Shown in pieces: positions 45,958-54,791 of a stretch of 55,713 bases of DNA. The stretch comes from Gammaproteobacteria bacterium (GTDB lineage Bacteria > Pseudomonadota > Gammaproteobacteria > Pseudomonadales > Azotimanducaceae), in assembly GCA_026706665.1 (NCBI GenBank), contig JAPOYI010000167.1:1-55713 (forward strand). Reading direction: 5' to 3'. Made by a program: the position numbers and the translations under genes. The notes under the pieces were generated by a model. That model ran no database searches and was not told the origin of the DNA. It saw only the letters and a program-made list of their open reading frames with translations. How positions within the stretch are numbered: the stretch's first letter is position 1; every line of letters begins with the position of its first letter.

Positions 45958-46887
45958 TTACTTCCCAAGAGACCTGATCATCGCGCAGGTCCTCTCCATG
46001 GCCGGCCTGGTTGCGGGAATGGTGGACCCGTGCGCGAAGAAACCGTGCAGGAAACCGTCGAAACGGACGCACTCGACCGTGTTGCCGGCGGCTTCGAGGG
46101 CCTCGGCGTAGGCCTCGCCTTCGTCCCGCAGCGGGTCGTACTCGGCGGTCATGACGAGCGCGGGCGGCAGCCCGGACAGGTCTTCCGCCAGAAGGGGCGA
46201 TGCGCGTGGACCGGAACGCTCACCGGGGTCGGCATACTTGTCCCAGAACCAGTGCATGGCCTCGGCGGTCAGCATGTAGCCTTCCGCGCAGTCGCGATAG
46301 GAAGGGGTTTCGAAATTCACGCCATCGGTCACGGGGTATGCAAGCACCTGGGCCGAAATGGCCGGACCTCCCGCGTCCCGCGCCATCAACGTGACCACTG
46401 CGGCGAGGTTGCCGCCGGCGCTGTCCCCGACCACGGCGAACCGCGCCGGATCCCCGCCGAGCGCCGCGCAGTTCTCGCTTGCCCAGCAGGTCGCCGCGAA
46501 GCAATCGTCCGCCGCTGCGGGAAACCGGTGCTCCGGTGCCAGCCGGTAGTCGACCGAAACGACGATGCAGCCCGCCCCGGCGCACAGTTCCCGACTTTGG
46601 CCGTCCGCGGTGTCCAGGTCCCCGATCACCCAGCCGCCGCCATGGAACATCATGGCAATCGGGTACGGTCCATTGTCTTCGGTGGAGGGCGTGTAGATCC
46701 GCAGTGGAATCCCGCCGCCAGGTCCTTCGATGGTCGTGTTCTCGACCTTCCCGACCGGGTTGTCGACCGCCGGTTGCATCACCCGGTACATCTCGCGGGC
46801 ATCGGCCACGGACATCTCGATGATCTTGGGCCCGTCCAGTTCTTCCAAGGCTCGGAGCATGGCTTCGTATTCCGGGTGTAACGGCAT
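45958..46887 (-). CDS. Alpha/beta hydrolase (hormone-sensitive lipase-like esterase)
   Basis: A 309-residue esterase. The oxyanion motif HGGGWVIGD and the nucleophile elbow VVGDSAGGNLAA are those of the HSL family, and later TAEYDPLRDEGEAYAE and FDGFLHGF carry the Asp and His of the triad. It hydrolyses short-chain esters, probably in the cytoplasm. The ATG at 46887 (MPLHPEYEAMLRALEEL) is chosen; a longer frame to 47022 has no family likeness. A decayed partial copy of this gene lies at 47794-47920, downstream of the toxin-antitoxin genes. Confidence 0.9.
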   Translation of the reverse strand: MPLHPEYEAMLRALEELDGPKIIEMSVADAREMYRVMQPAVDNPVGKVENTTIEGPGGGIPLRIYTPSTEDNGPYPIAMMFHGGGWVIGDLDTADGQSRELCAGAGCIVVSVDYRLAPEHRFPAAADDCFAATCWASENCAALGGDPARFAVVGDSAGGNLAAVVTLMARDAGGPAISAQVLAYPVTDGVNFETPSYRDCAEGYMLTAEAMHWFWDKYADPGERSGPRASPLLAEDLSGLPPALVMTAEYDPLRDEGEAYAEALEAAGNTVECVRFDGFLHGFFAHGSTIPATRPAMERTCAMIRSLGK

Positions 46888-47048
46888 GGTGGAATCTCGG
46901 CGCTTTAAGCGGAACGAGCTGCAAATATGCAACAAACTGATTGGAATTGCGCTCAGCCCTTGGTGCCGTGCTTGCGGGATATTGTTTGCTCCAAGGTATT
47001 GTAGTAATGTTTCTACAACCACGGGAAAGAAGTTTCGGGACGTGAGTT

Positions 47049-47297
47049 ATGACGACTCTAACCAGCCGGGAGTTCAATCAGGATACAGGCCGCGCCAAGA
47101 AGGCCACGAAGGGTGGCCCTGTTTTCATTACCGACCGCGGAAGGCCCGCGCATGTGCTGCTGAGTATCGGAGACTACAGCCGTCTGACAGGGCTGACCGA
47201 GAAGATATCGGACCTGCTGGCACTCCCCGGTACCGAAGACATCGAGTTGGATCTTCCACGACGTCGCGAGACCGCGCGCGGCGCTGACTTGTCCTGA
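47049..47297 (+). CDS. Phd/YefM-type antitoxin
   Basis: An 82-residue protein with the Phd/YefM pattern: MTTLTSREFNQDTGRAKKAT, then VFITDRGRPAHVLLSIGDY. The N-terminal part dimerises and binds operator DNA; the C-terminal tail neutralises the toxin. It overlaps the toxin gene by one base (TGATG), the normal arrangement, and probably represses its own promoter, just upstream of 47049. Confidence 0.88.
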   Translation: MTTLTSREFNQDTGRAKKATKGGPVFITDRGRPAHVLLSIGDYSRLTGLTEKISDLLALPGTEDIELDLPRRRETARGADLS

Positions 47298-47725
47298 TGT
47301 ACCTGCTCGACACGAACGTCGTTTCGGAGTTGCGGAAGGTCAGGACGGGCAAGGCGGATCAACATGTTTCCGCCTGGTCCGACTCGGTGGACGCGTGGGA
47401 ACTGTGCGTTTCTGCGGTAACCGTCGAGGAACTGGAGATAGGCGTTCTTCGAATGGAACGAAGAGACACGGCCCAGGGAGTATTGTTTCGGCGCTGGCTC
47501 GACGATCAGGTCATGCCCGCGTTCGCAGATCGGGTTCTACCCGTTGATACGAATGTGGCGCGAAGAAGCGCTGGCCTTCACGTGCCGGACCCGCGTCCCA
47601 TCCGAGACGGTTTCATCGCGGCTACCGCACTGGTACACAGTTTGGTCCTCGTCACGCGCAATGTCGCGGACTTCGAACCCATGGGTGTCAGGCTTCTCAA
47701 TCCCTGGGCGTCGAATTCGGAGTAG
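47297..47725 (+). CDS. VapC-like PIN domain toxin
   Basis: A 142-residue PIN-domain ribonuclease. The acidic residues of the active site are visible in LLDTNVVSELRK (Asp near residue 5), VTVEELEIG, and DPRPIRDGFIAATAL, with VTRNVADF near the end. VapC-type toxins cleave tRNA or rRNA; the target here is not known. It is translated from the overlap with the antitoxin gene and should be neutralised by it. The module is a compact type II toxin-antitoxin system. Confidence 0.9.
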   Translation: MYLLDTNVVSELRKVRTGKADQHVSAWSDSVDAWELCVSAVTVEELEIGVLRMERRDTAQGVLFRRWLDDQVMPAFADRVLPVDTNVARRSAGLHVPDPRPIRDGFIAATALVHSLVLVTRNVADFEPMGVRLLNPWASNSE

Positions 47726-48171
47726 CGCTGGCGAGGTTGGTCAGTAGCGGAGTGACCAAGTTGGCCGCTGGGTCGCCAAGTTGGTCACTGGTGAAATGGC
47801 CGGACCTCCCGCATCACGCGCCATCAATGTGACCACGGCCGCGAGGTCGCCTCGAAGCAATCGTCGGCAGCCGCCGTAAACCCGTGCTCGAGCGCCAGCC
47901 GGTAGTCGACCGAAACGACGTTTTCGGGGTAATGGTCAGACTGAAAAATTCGTCCATCGGCTCCCCCGTCGGATGTGGACACTACTAAATCGATTCGCCC
48001 ATAATTGGGTCAACGAGGCGTGGCCTCAGTCAACACGAGGACAATCGGCGGGCGCCAACACCCTTCACCGGTCGTTCTTGCTCCCGTTCATCAAGTCCAA
48101 ACGGCATTCGAGCCGAACTGCGGCTTAATCGATTGATATCCTGTGTGGTGGTCAAAAAGGGGGGGAAAACC
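47726..48171. other. Gap between the toxin and TonB receptor genes
   Basis: About 446 bases without an intact gene. It starts with a short near-repeat (CCAAGTTGGCCGCTGG / CCAAGTTGGTCACTGG, 47757-47791), then the esterase remnant, then 250 bases of ordinary sequence that include the leader of the TonB receptor gene (AAGGGGGGAAAACC before the start). Confidence 0.5.
47794..47920 (-). pseudogene. Degraded partial copy of the neighbouring esterase gene
   Basis: The sequence AAATGGCCGGACCTCCCGC at 47794 and the following bases repeat 46356-46411 of the esterase gene, then jump to the part matching 46488-46563 (CAGCCGGTAGTCGACCGAAA). The roughly 80 bases between are missing. The parent has AGGTTGCC and AGGTCGCC at the two edges of the gap, so the deletion probably arose by pairing of these short repeats. 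Only about 127 bases remain, and there is no coding capacity. Confidence 0.75.
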
Positions 48172-51033
48172 TTGAAGAGAATACTTGAAATTCTTGCTGG
48201 CGGTAACGGGCGGGCGCGGAATACATACGCCCTCGCGAAGAGGGCTCTCGCCTGGTTGGCTTGCAGCTTGCTGGCCACACCGGCGGCCATTGCCGACAGC
48301 GTTTCCGGTGCCGTGACGGATGCCGGCAACACAGTCAGTTTTCGCGGTGCGGTAGTCAGTATCGACGGACGGGAAGGGTCTGCGATAACCGATGGGCGTG
48401 GGCGTTTCCGCTTGTCCAACGTCCCCGCGGGCACCTACACGCTCGTGATTTCCTATGTCGGCACGGCCAGTACCAGGATCGAAATCACGGTGCCTCCGGA
48501 AGGGCTGGATCTCGGTGACGTGGTGATCGGTGACGCGGAATCGGAAGGGTTGGTCGAGGAAGTGATCGTCTACGGTCAGGCGGCCGCTTTCGCCAGCGCG
48601 CTCAACCAGGAGCGTGCGGCCATCAACGCGGTGTCTGTTCTGGACACCGACGCGATGGGTCAGTTTCCGGATCAGAATGTCGCCGAAGCGGTGCGGCGCC
48701 TGAGCGGCGTGACCGTCGAAAACGATCAGGGGGAAGGTCGTTACGTCGTCATCCGCGGAATGGACCCCGACCTGAATGCGACATCCATCAACGGTGTGCG
48801 CGCCACCGCGGCGGAACCGCAACGGGCGTTGCAGCTCGACGTCATTCCATCGGACGTTCTCGACGGTATCGAGGTGAACAAGTCACTCACCCCGGACATG
48901 GACGGCGATGCGATCGGCGGCTCCATCAACGTCAGGACGCTAAGCGCGTTCAGCCGCAAGGGCCCGTATGCGAAGGCGAGAGTGGAGCAATCCCACAATG
49001 AGATTCGCGATGAATGGAGCCCCAAGGCGTCCTTTGCCGGGAGCAATGTTCTCGAGCTGGAAGGCGGCAGGCGCCTCGGGGTCGCGGGCGCCGTCAGTTG
49101 GCACGACCGCAAGCTTCAGGCCGACAATGCCGAGTCCGACGATTGGGACATTGCCGATAACGGCATGGACTTTCTCGAGGAATTCCAACCCCGGCTGTAC
49201 AAGGTCGAGCGCAAACGCATCGGCGCTGTTCTCAACTTCGACCTCGACATCTCCGATTCGACCACACTGCACCTGTACTCACTGTACAGCCGGTTCCAGG
49301 ATACGGAACTTCGAAACCGGACGACGTTCGGCCTCGGCGAGCTGGACGAAGGCACGCTCACCGCGACCCGAATGAGTTTTTCGGAGGTGGAGATCGAGCG
49401 GGACACCAAGGGCCGCGACATGCGCGGGCAGATCGCTGAAAACACGTCTATCTCCTTCGGTTCCGATACCCAGCTCGATGCCTGGCAGATCGAAACCAAC
49501 GTCGGCTATTCCTACGCGCGGGAACGAACGCCCGACCAGGTGAGCGGCACCTGGGTCGCGGAATTCGTATCGGGCGACAACATCCCGGACGGGCAGCCCG
49601 TGCTGACCATCGATCGCAGCAACCCCCAGATACTCGTGGCCGAATCTGCGTTCTGGAGCATATTGCAGGACGCATCGCTCTACGAACTCGACGAACTCGA
49701 GCATCTCAATGAGAAGAACGAAGACACCCAGGTTTCGTTCCGGCTGGATGCGACCCGGGACATGGACTTCGGCATCGTCAAGTTCGGCGCCAAGGCCCGG
49801 CTGCGGGAAAAGAAGACCGACGAGGAAGTGGGTCTCTGGTCCGGAGACGATCAATGGTTCCTGTCCGACGTGCTGCTGCCCGGCGGCGGTTCCGCGTACG
49901 GTTTTCCGACTCCCATGGACCCGGTGCCGGCCAACAGCGGCGAGCGGGACATCCTGGCTGGAGGCACCGGTATCGAGGTCGAGGACATCGATACCCAGAT
50001 CGATTCGAACGTGGCCGATTTCACGTTTGACGAGAACGTCCTTGCCGTCTACGGCATGGCCCGTTGGGACAACGGCCCCCTGGCCGTCACCGCCGGCTTG
50101 CGCGTCGAGCGGACGAGTCTCGACAGTAGCGGCAGCATCACTGAACTGATCGAGGAGGGCGGCACCTACAACGGCGCGGTCCTCGACGACGACACCGTTT
50201 TCATAACGCCTGTCAACGAGAAGAAGTCCTACACGGACGTTCTGCCCAGCATCAACGCACGCTACGAGTTCAACGAAGACCTGATCGGGCGGGCCTCGGT
50301 ACACAAGGCGGTGGTTCGACCGCGTGTCGAGGATGTGGCGTTCAGGGTCGCGATAGACGGCGACGAGGCCGAGTTGGGGAACCCTTCGCTCGACCCGTTC
50401 CGGGCCTGGAACGCGGATGTGTCGCTATCCTACTATCCGACCGACCTGAGCGTGTTGTCCGCGGGCCTTTTCTGGAAGCGGATAGACGATTTCATATTCG
50501 TCCAGACCATTGACGATTACCCGTTCGCGGGCAGGGTGTTCGATGAAGCCACGGTCGCTCAAAACGGCGACCAGGCGGACGGCATCGGCCTGGAATTCAA
50601 CTATCAGCAGCATTTCGGTTTTCTCGGCGCACCCTGGGATGCGTTTCTGGTGGGCGCGAACTACACCTATGTGGATGCCAACGCGACGACCGTCGACGGA
50701 CGCGAGATCGATCTGCCCAAGCAGTCGAGCAACATCGCGGGACTCGTCGTGGGCTATGACAAGCACGGTTTCGATATCCGGCTGGCGATGAAGTACCGGG
50801 ACCGCTATATCGACTCCCTGGAAGGTGAAGGCGAAGACCGTTATACCGACGAACACCTGCAATGGGACCTGACCGTCAAGTACAGCTTCACCGATTCCTG
50901 GCTGGTCTATTCCGAGATATCCAATCTGGGCGATCGGCCCGAGTACTACTACTCGGGCAGGTACAACCGGGCGCTGCAATACGATGAGTTCGGAACCACG
51001 GCGGCGATCGGAGTTCAGTACAACTTCCGATAG
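48172..51033 (+). CDS. TonB-dependent receptor
   Basis: An outer-membrane receptor of about 953 residues. A long signal peptide (LAKRALAWLACSLLATPAAIA), then a carboxypeptidase-regulatory-like domain (GAVTDAGNTVSFRGAVVSI, DGRGRFRLSNVPAGTYTL), then a plug domain with VAEAVRRLSGVTVENDQGEG and YVVIRGMDPDLNATSINGV. A 22-strand barrel ends in the required terminal aromatic region (AAIGVQYNFR). The start TTG 48172, with GGGGGG before it, is chosen over upstream TTG 48133. It resembles receptors for carbohydrates or complex organic ligands. TRAP DctP and DctQ genes follow in the same direction. Confidence 0.92.
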   Translation: MKRILEILAGGNGRARNTYALAKRALAWLACSLLATPAAIADSVSGAVTDAGNTVSFRGAVVSIDGREGSAITDGRGRFRLSNVPAGTYTLVISYVGTASTRIEITVPPEGLDLGDVVIGDAESEGLVEEVIVYGQAAAFASALNQERAAINAVSVLDTDAMGQFPDQNVAEAVRRLSGVTVENDQGEGRYVVIRGMDPDLNATSINGVRATAAEPQRALQLDVIPSDVLDGIEVNKSLTPDMDGDAIGGSINVRTLSAFSRKGPYAKARVEQSHNEIRDEWSPKASFAGSNVLELEGGRRLGVAGAVSWHDRKLQADNAESDDWDIADNGMDFLEEFQPRLYKVERKRIGAVLNFDLDISDSTTLHLYSLYSRFQDTELRNRTTFGLGELDEGTLTATRMSFSEVEIERDTKGRDMRGQIAENTSISFGSDTQLDAWQIETNVGYSYARERTPDQVSGTWVAEFVSGDNIPDGQPVLTIDRSNPQILVAESAFWSILQDASLYELDELEHLNEKNEDTQVSFRLDATRDMDFGIVKFGAKARLREKKTDEEVGLWSGDDQWFLSDVLLPGGGSAYGFPTPMDPVPANSGERDILAGGTGIEVEDIDTQIDSNVADFTFDENVLAVYGMARWDNGPLAVTAGLRVERTSLDSSGSITELIEEGGTYNGAVLDDDTVFITPVNEKKSYTDVLPSINARYEFNEDLIGRASVHKAVVRPRVEDVAFRVAIDGDEAELGNPSLDPFRAWNADVSLSYYPTDLSVLSAGLFWKRIDDFIFVQTIDDYPFAGRVFDEATVAQNGDQADGIGLEFNYQQHFGFLGAPWDAFLVGANYTYVDANATTVDGREIDLPKQSSNIAGLVVGYDKHGFDIRLAMKYRDRYIDSLEGEGEDRYTDEHLQWDLTVKYSFTDSWLVYSEISNLGDRPEYYYSGRYNRALQYDEFGTTAAIGVQYNFR

Positions 51034-51053
51034 CGTCCCGGTTCCCCGGCCGG

Positions 51054-52073
51054 ATGACTGGACGATTCGGTATCGCCGTCAGGGGCTGGTGCCCGGCTCT
51101 CGTTGCGATATTGCTGCCGGCGCTGACGCAAGGTTGCGGGGCGCCGGAAGCTGGCCATGTGTTCAGATACGGTCACTCGCAGCCCGCGCAGGCGCCACGC
51201 AGCCAGTCGATGGTTTTCTTCGAGAGAGAGCTCGAACAGCGCACGAACGGCCGCATCAGGGTCGAGAACTATTTTTCGGCGACGCTGGGCAGCGAACGCG
51301 AAATGATGGACATGGTCGCCACGGGTGTCTTGCAGGGCACCCGCGGCGGTCTCTTTGCCGATGCCAATCCGAAGTTTGTCCTGTTCATGGTGCCGTTTCT
51401 CGTCAGTGACTGGGACCAGGCCATGCGGCTGGTCAACAGTGAACTGGCGCGGCGGATTAACGCCGACGCGCGTCGCAACGGCTTTCATATTCCCGCCACC
51501 GGCATCAGTCAGGGCTTTCGCGCCCACACGAACAGCATTCGGCCCATCCGGACACCTGAGGATCTTGCGGGGCTGAAAATGCGCGTTCCACCGCAGGAGA
51601 TATACATTCGGACAGCCCGGGCTCTCGGCGCCAGTCCGCACGAAATGCCGGCATCCGAACTCTACAGCGCCTTGAAGACCGGTGTTCTGGATGGCCAGGA
51701 CAATCCTCCATCAAATATATGGGACTACAAGTTGTTCGAAGTGCAGGAGTTCATGACCGTATCGAACTATTCCACCGGCCCCGATCCGTTCATTGTCGAT
51801 CTGAACTTCTACGAGTCGCTGTCGCCGGATCTGAGGAAGACGTTCGATCAGGTTGCGGAAGAGACAATCGCGCTCTCGGACAGACTGAACCGAGAGTCCG
51901 AGGAGGAGTACATCGCCCGCCTGGCGCGCGAAATGGATGTGATCCATTTGGCGCCTGAAGAGATTCGGCCGTTTCGTCGTCTGACCGAGCCCGTGGCACG
52001 CGACTTCATCGCCCGCGGCCTGTTCACGGCGGGAGAGCTGACCGAAGCGCTGGGAATTGCGGGAGGCGGGTAG
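51054..52073 (+). CDS. TRAP transporter solute-binding protein (DctP-like lipoprotein)
   Basis: A 339-residue periplasmic binding protein. The signal peptide ends in a lipobox-like LTQGC (about residue 28), so it is probably lipid-anchored. The DctP fold is recognised by FFERELEQRTNGRIRVENYF, GLKMRVPPQEIYIRTARALG and SELYSALKTGVLDGQDNPP. It delivers a carboxylate- or sugar-acid-type ligand to the membrane subunits. It lies 21 bases after the TonB receptor, suggesting a joint uptake route through both membranes. The DctQ gene follows at once. Confidence 0.9.
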   Translation: MTGRFGIAVRGWCPALVAILLPALTQGCGAPEAGHVFRYGHSQPAQAPRSQSMVFFERELEQRTNGRIRVENYFSATLGSEREMMDMVATGVLQGTRGGLFADANPKFVLFMVPFLVSDWDQAMRLVNSELARRINADARRNGFHIPATGISQGFRAHTNSIRPIRTPEDLAGLKMRVPPQEIYIRTARALGASPHEMPASELYSALKTGVLDGQDNPPSNIWDYKLFEVQEFMTVSNYSTGPDPFIVDLNFYESLSPDLRKTFDQVAEETIALSDRLNRESEEEYIARLAREMDVIHLAPEEIRPFRRLTEPVARDFIARGLFTAGELTEALGIAGGG

Positions 52074-52076
52074 GCC

Positions 52077-52550
52077 ATGTCTGGACCGGGTGCGATGGAG
52101 ACCGGATTGAGCCGCATGCTGGAACGATTGCTGGCGTTGCTGCTGCTGGCGATTTTCGGGACCGTGGTATTGCTGGTCATCCTGCGTTACGTCTTCAACA
52201 CGACCGTGGTCGGCGCCAACGAAGCCGCGCTGATTGGATTCGTGTACACGACGGCGATCGGCGGGGCGCTGGCGGTGGCGCGACGCGAACACATCGAGAT
52301 TCGCTATTTCGTCGACTTGATGCCCGCGGGCGTACAGCGAGTTCTCGACATTCTTCAGTTGGCGCTCGTGGCTCTCGTCAACTTTGCGATCGTCTGGTAT
52401 TCGATCGTCTGGATTGCCAGTACGGGCAGCTACCTGATGCCGACATTGCAGCTACCGCAGATCGTTGCGCAACTCAGCGTCTGTATCGGCAGCAGCCTGG
52501 CCTTCGTCTACTGCCTGCTTGGCATTCGAAGATGTACCGTAGGGGACTAG
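52077..52550 (+). CDS. TRAP transporter small membrane subunit (DctQ-like)
   Basis: A 157-residue integral membrane protein with four helices and the DctQ pattern: LVILRYVFNTTVVGANEAA, ARREHIEIRYFVDLMP, then FAIVWYSIVWI and a last helix near the C-terminus. It normally forms a complex with the large 12-helix subunit DctM. No DctM gene or recognisable fragment follows in the window, so the transporter here is incomplete unless the large subunit is encoded elsewhere. The C-terminus itself appears complete. Confidence 0.88.
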   Translation: MSGPGAMETGLSRMLERLLALLLLAIFGTVVLLVILRYVFNTTVVGANEAALIGFVYTTAIGGALAVARREHIEIRYFVDLMPAGVQRVLDILQLALVALVNFAIVWYSIVWIASTGSYLMPTLQLPQIVAQLSVCIGSSLAFVYCLLGIRRCTVGD

Positions 52551-53016
52551 CGCTCCGTGAAGCCCAAATCTACGGGCACCTGCGGTCGACGAGCGGGGCC
52601 GGGCCACGGGCGAAGCCGGCCCGCGCGGGCGGACGGACCTCGCGCAGGAAGTCGGTCATGGCGCTGTGTACGGATCGAGCCGCCGGGGCCGCGGTTGCCT
52701 GGGCCCGTAGCGGGCGGCCTCCATGCCCTGTTCGAGATGACTACGAAGCCATCTGCGGCGCTGTGGAACCATTCACGGAAGGCGATTTCCGAGTCCGGCA
52801 ACCGGGACTCCCCCGCCAGGGCGCTGTTTCCGGTGCCAGTCGACAATCCTACGCCCGCCTAGCTAGAGCGACCGCGGCAACGGTGCCCGCCGCCGCAATC
52901 ATGACGAACACGGGCCGGTACTGGCCAGCTTGCGCCCATCCGCCAAGCGACATCACGACAGCAACGCCGAACCTGGCCCACTCGAATCTACGACGTCACA
53001 CCACATGGCGATCAAG
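52551..53016. other. Gene-poor stretch after the TRAP genes
   Basis: About 466 bases with no convincing gene. Minus-strand frames give short stretches that could be coding residues of a decayed gene (for example FREWFHSAADGFVVISNRAW), but they break quickly and match no family I know. The place is where DctM would be expected. Confidence 0.45.
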
Positions 53017-53693
53017 TCAGGAAGAGGTGGCTCTGTCGTCCAGGAAAGAGGCGTAGAGCTCTTGGTCAAACAATCGGGCGGAAACAATGTCGCGCATGGG
53101 GAAGGCGACTTTGAGGTCGTCCAACGCCAGATCGGACAGTTGGTCTTCGATGGCGGGCGCGTAGTTGGTGGTCATGACGAGTTCGCGAGAGTCGCTGTCG
53201 CGGTAGCCGCTCGCTATAGGGATCAGGGCGACGTCTCCGCCGTCGCGATGACCGAACGTCCCTTGAATGGGCCAACCGACATACGACTTCCCGCTGGCCA
53301 GAGAGAGTTCGACGACAACATCGCTTGGTCGATGATCAAGCTTATCTGGTCGCCGGCCGCCTCGGCGGCCTTGTGCCGCGTGTTGAATTGGTCGAACCGG
53401 GAGAACGTGTTGAGTATTACCGGCAGGATCGTCGCGAGGACGAACGTGCCGGCGGCGGTTCCGGAATAGTCGAGGGGGACGATGGTCTTCCAGCATTCGG
53501 CGATGGCGGGAACGTAGGTGTTGGCGAACACAACGAACAATCGCGCGATGAAGTACAAAACAACGCCCGCAATGGCGGACTGGAATACAACGTGATAACC
53601 GGTCTCCCGGGGTAGTGAGTAACGAGTACCGTTAAACCAGTTGAGGAAGAGGTAGCCAGCAAGGGCCGGCACCAACAGAAGCCCTAGGCCCAC
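53017..53693 (-). pseudogene. DUF6338 family protein, frameshifted
   Basis: Two frames together give a protein of about 225 residues: a membrane part (LGLLLVPALAGYLFLNWFNG and VVFQSAIAGVVLYFIARLF), then a soluble part VVVELSLASGKSYVGWPIQG and PIASGYRDSDSRELVMTTNY typical of DUF6338. The reading frame changes near 53320 in GACCAAGCGATG. The start is uncertain (GTG 53693 is the best). The family is of unknown function and often lies in accessory regions. A single small indel, real or from assembly, explains the break. Confidence 0.65.
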
Positions 53694-53707
53694 TGGGAGT
53701 ATGTTCT

Positions 53708-53920
53708 CTAGGGTTTGGGCGGGTGCGTCTTGGCGAGTTCGACCATGCCGCCGAGTCGGGTGCGGAATGCCTCGCTGGAAGCGAGGTCACGGGTCCTAAC
53801 CGAAAGACGGCCTTTGCTGTCGATTTGGACTGGCGGCGGTTTGGGCGCTGCCCGGGGCGACGATGGGGTGTTGGGTTGGTGCTCGCTCACGCTCGTGGCC
53901 CTTTGGTCGGTCGAACTCAT
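53708..53920 (-). CDS. Small protein upstream of the DUF6338 gene
   Basis: A 70-residue hydrophilic protein, proline- and serine-rich in the first half (EHQPNTPSSPRAAPKPPPVQ), then LSVRTRDLASSEAFRTRLGG. It has no membrane segment and no known domain. It ends 14 bases before the likely start of the DUF6338 gene and may be its partner. It is called mainly on position and open frame. Confidence 0.45.
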   Translation of the reverse strand: MSSTDQRATSVSEHQPNTPSSPRAAPKPPPVQIDSKGRLSVRTRDLASSEAFRTRLGGMVELAKTHPPKP

Positions 53921-54170
53921 CTCGCACTCTTACCTGAGTTGCGTTGGATACGCAAGCCGAAGCTGGTGTCGGAAGTCGGGAGCTGGCGAGGCAAGGCGGC
54001 AAAGACGGAACGGGGCAAGCATTACGAGCGAAGGACGGCCCGAGTAGTGCGCGTCGCAAGTATGGCGGCGTGTCGGCATGCGGGATCGGGTTTTTCGTCA
54101 GTGTCCGGTGTGGTTCGGCGACGCGCGCTTGGGTGGCGCCGCGAGCCTAAGCTAATTCTGTCGATCGCGC

Positions 54171-54791
54171 CTACGTTTCCCAAAGGCGGCGTCGATACTC
54201 TCCGAGCGCATTGTGGATCAAGGCACCGCAGAGTTGTGCCGCGTGATCGACGCCCCTAAACGTCGGTGAGAATCCCAGCTGCCGGAGTCGTGCGCGTGCG
54301 GCGTTTCGCGGTCTGACTACCCAGCCCCTCCAAGGCTCCCAGACTATGTTGGCACCGTAACGAAGAGCGCTGTGAAGTGACGCCTGCTGAAACCGATAGC
54401 CCGCGTACCGCATAACAAAGCTCAAAACGTCCGTTTGCATCGGCTCTTTATGCGAGTACAGGAATATCGTCGCAATTCCCGCGAGATTTCGTGGGCCTGG
54501 AAAGAGTCCGTGCCGAAAAAGGCCATACATGCTCCGACCTGCCCAACAGCAGCGACGATCCGTCGACAAAGCCGCAGCTATCGAGGCTCTCGGTACCTTC
54601 CATCCGAACTCTCGACGCATACCTCGGGCCAAGTCATATGTCGTCACTGCATGCTGCTCCCTTTCGAGCAAAAAAACCGCTGCATCGGAGTTGGAAAGCC
54701 ATCGCGGATTGCGCAACGTACAGGTCAGACAGCGCCTATCTTCCCAAGGGCTCATTGAAACTTCGCAGACTTCGCACCGGTGTATCTTCAT
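54171..54791 (-). CDS. Zinc-ribbon/winged-helix (HARE-HTH-like) protein
   Basis: A 206-residue protein. An N-terminal zinc knuckle uses four cysteines (HRCEVCEVS and RRCLTC, residues about 5-24). It is followed by a winged-helix block YDLARGMRREFGWKVPRAS then ALSTDRRCCWAGRSMYGLF, which resembles the HARE-HTH domain found with restriction endonucleases. A second helical block closes the protein. It is coupled (ATGA) to the upstream putative nuclease gene at 54788, so the two may form a small DNA-directed defence unit. The domain call is by eye and needs a profile search. Confidence 0.55.
   Translation of the reverse strand: MKIHRCEVCEVSMSPWEDRRCLTCTLRNPRWLSNSDAAVFLLEREQHAVTTYDLARGMRREFGWKVPRASIAAALSTDRRCCWAGRSMYGLFRHGLFPGPRNLAGIATIFLYSHKEPMQTDVLSFVMRYAGYRFQQASLHSALRYGANIVWEPWRGWVVRPRNAARARLRQLGFSPTFRGVDHAAQLCGALIHNALGEYRRRLWET

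Noticed and set aside
52547-52846. Minus-strand frame that might encode the end of a protein
   Set aside because: Short, with no family likeness; could be debris of a lost gene.
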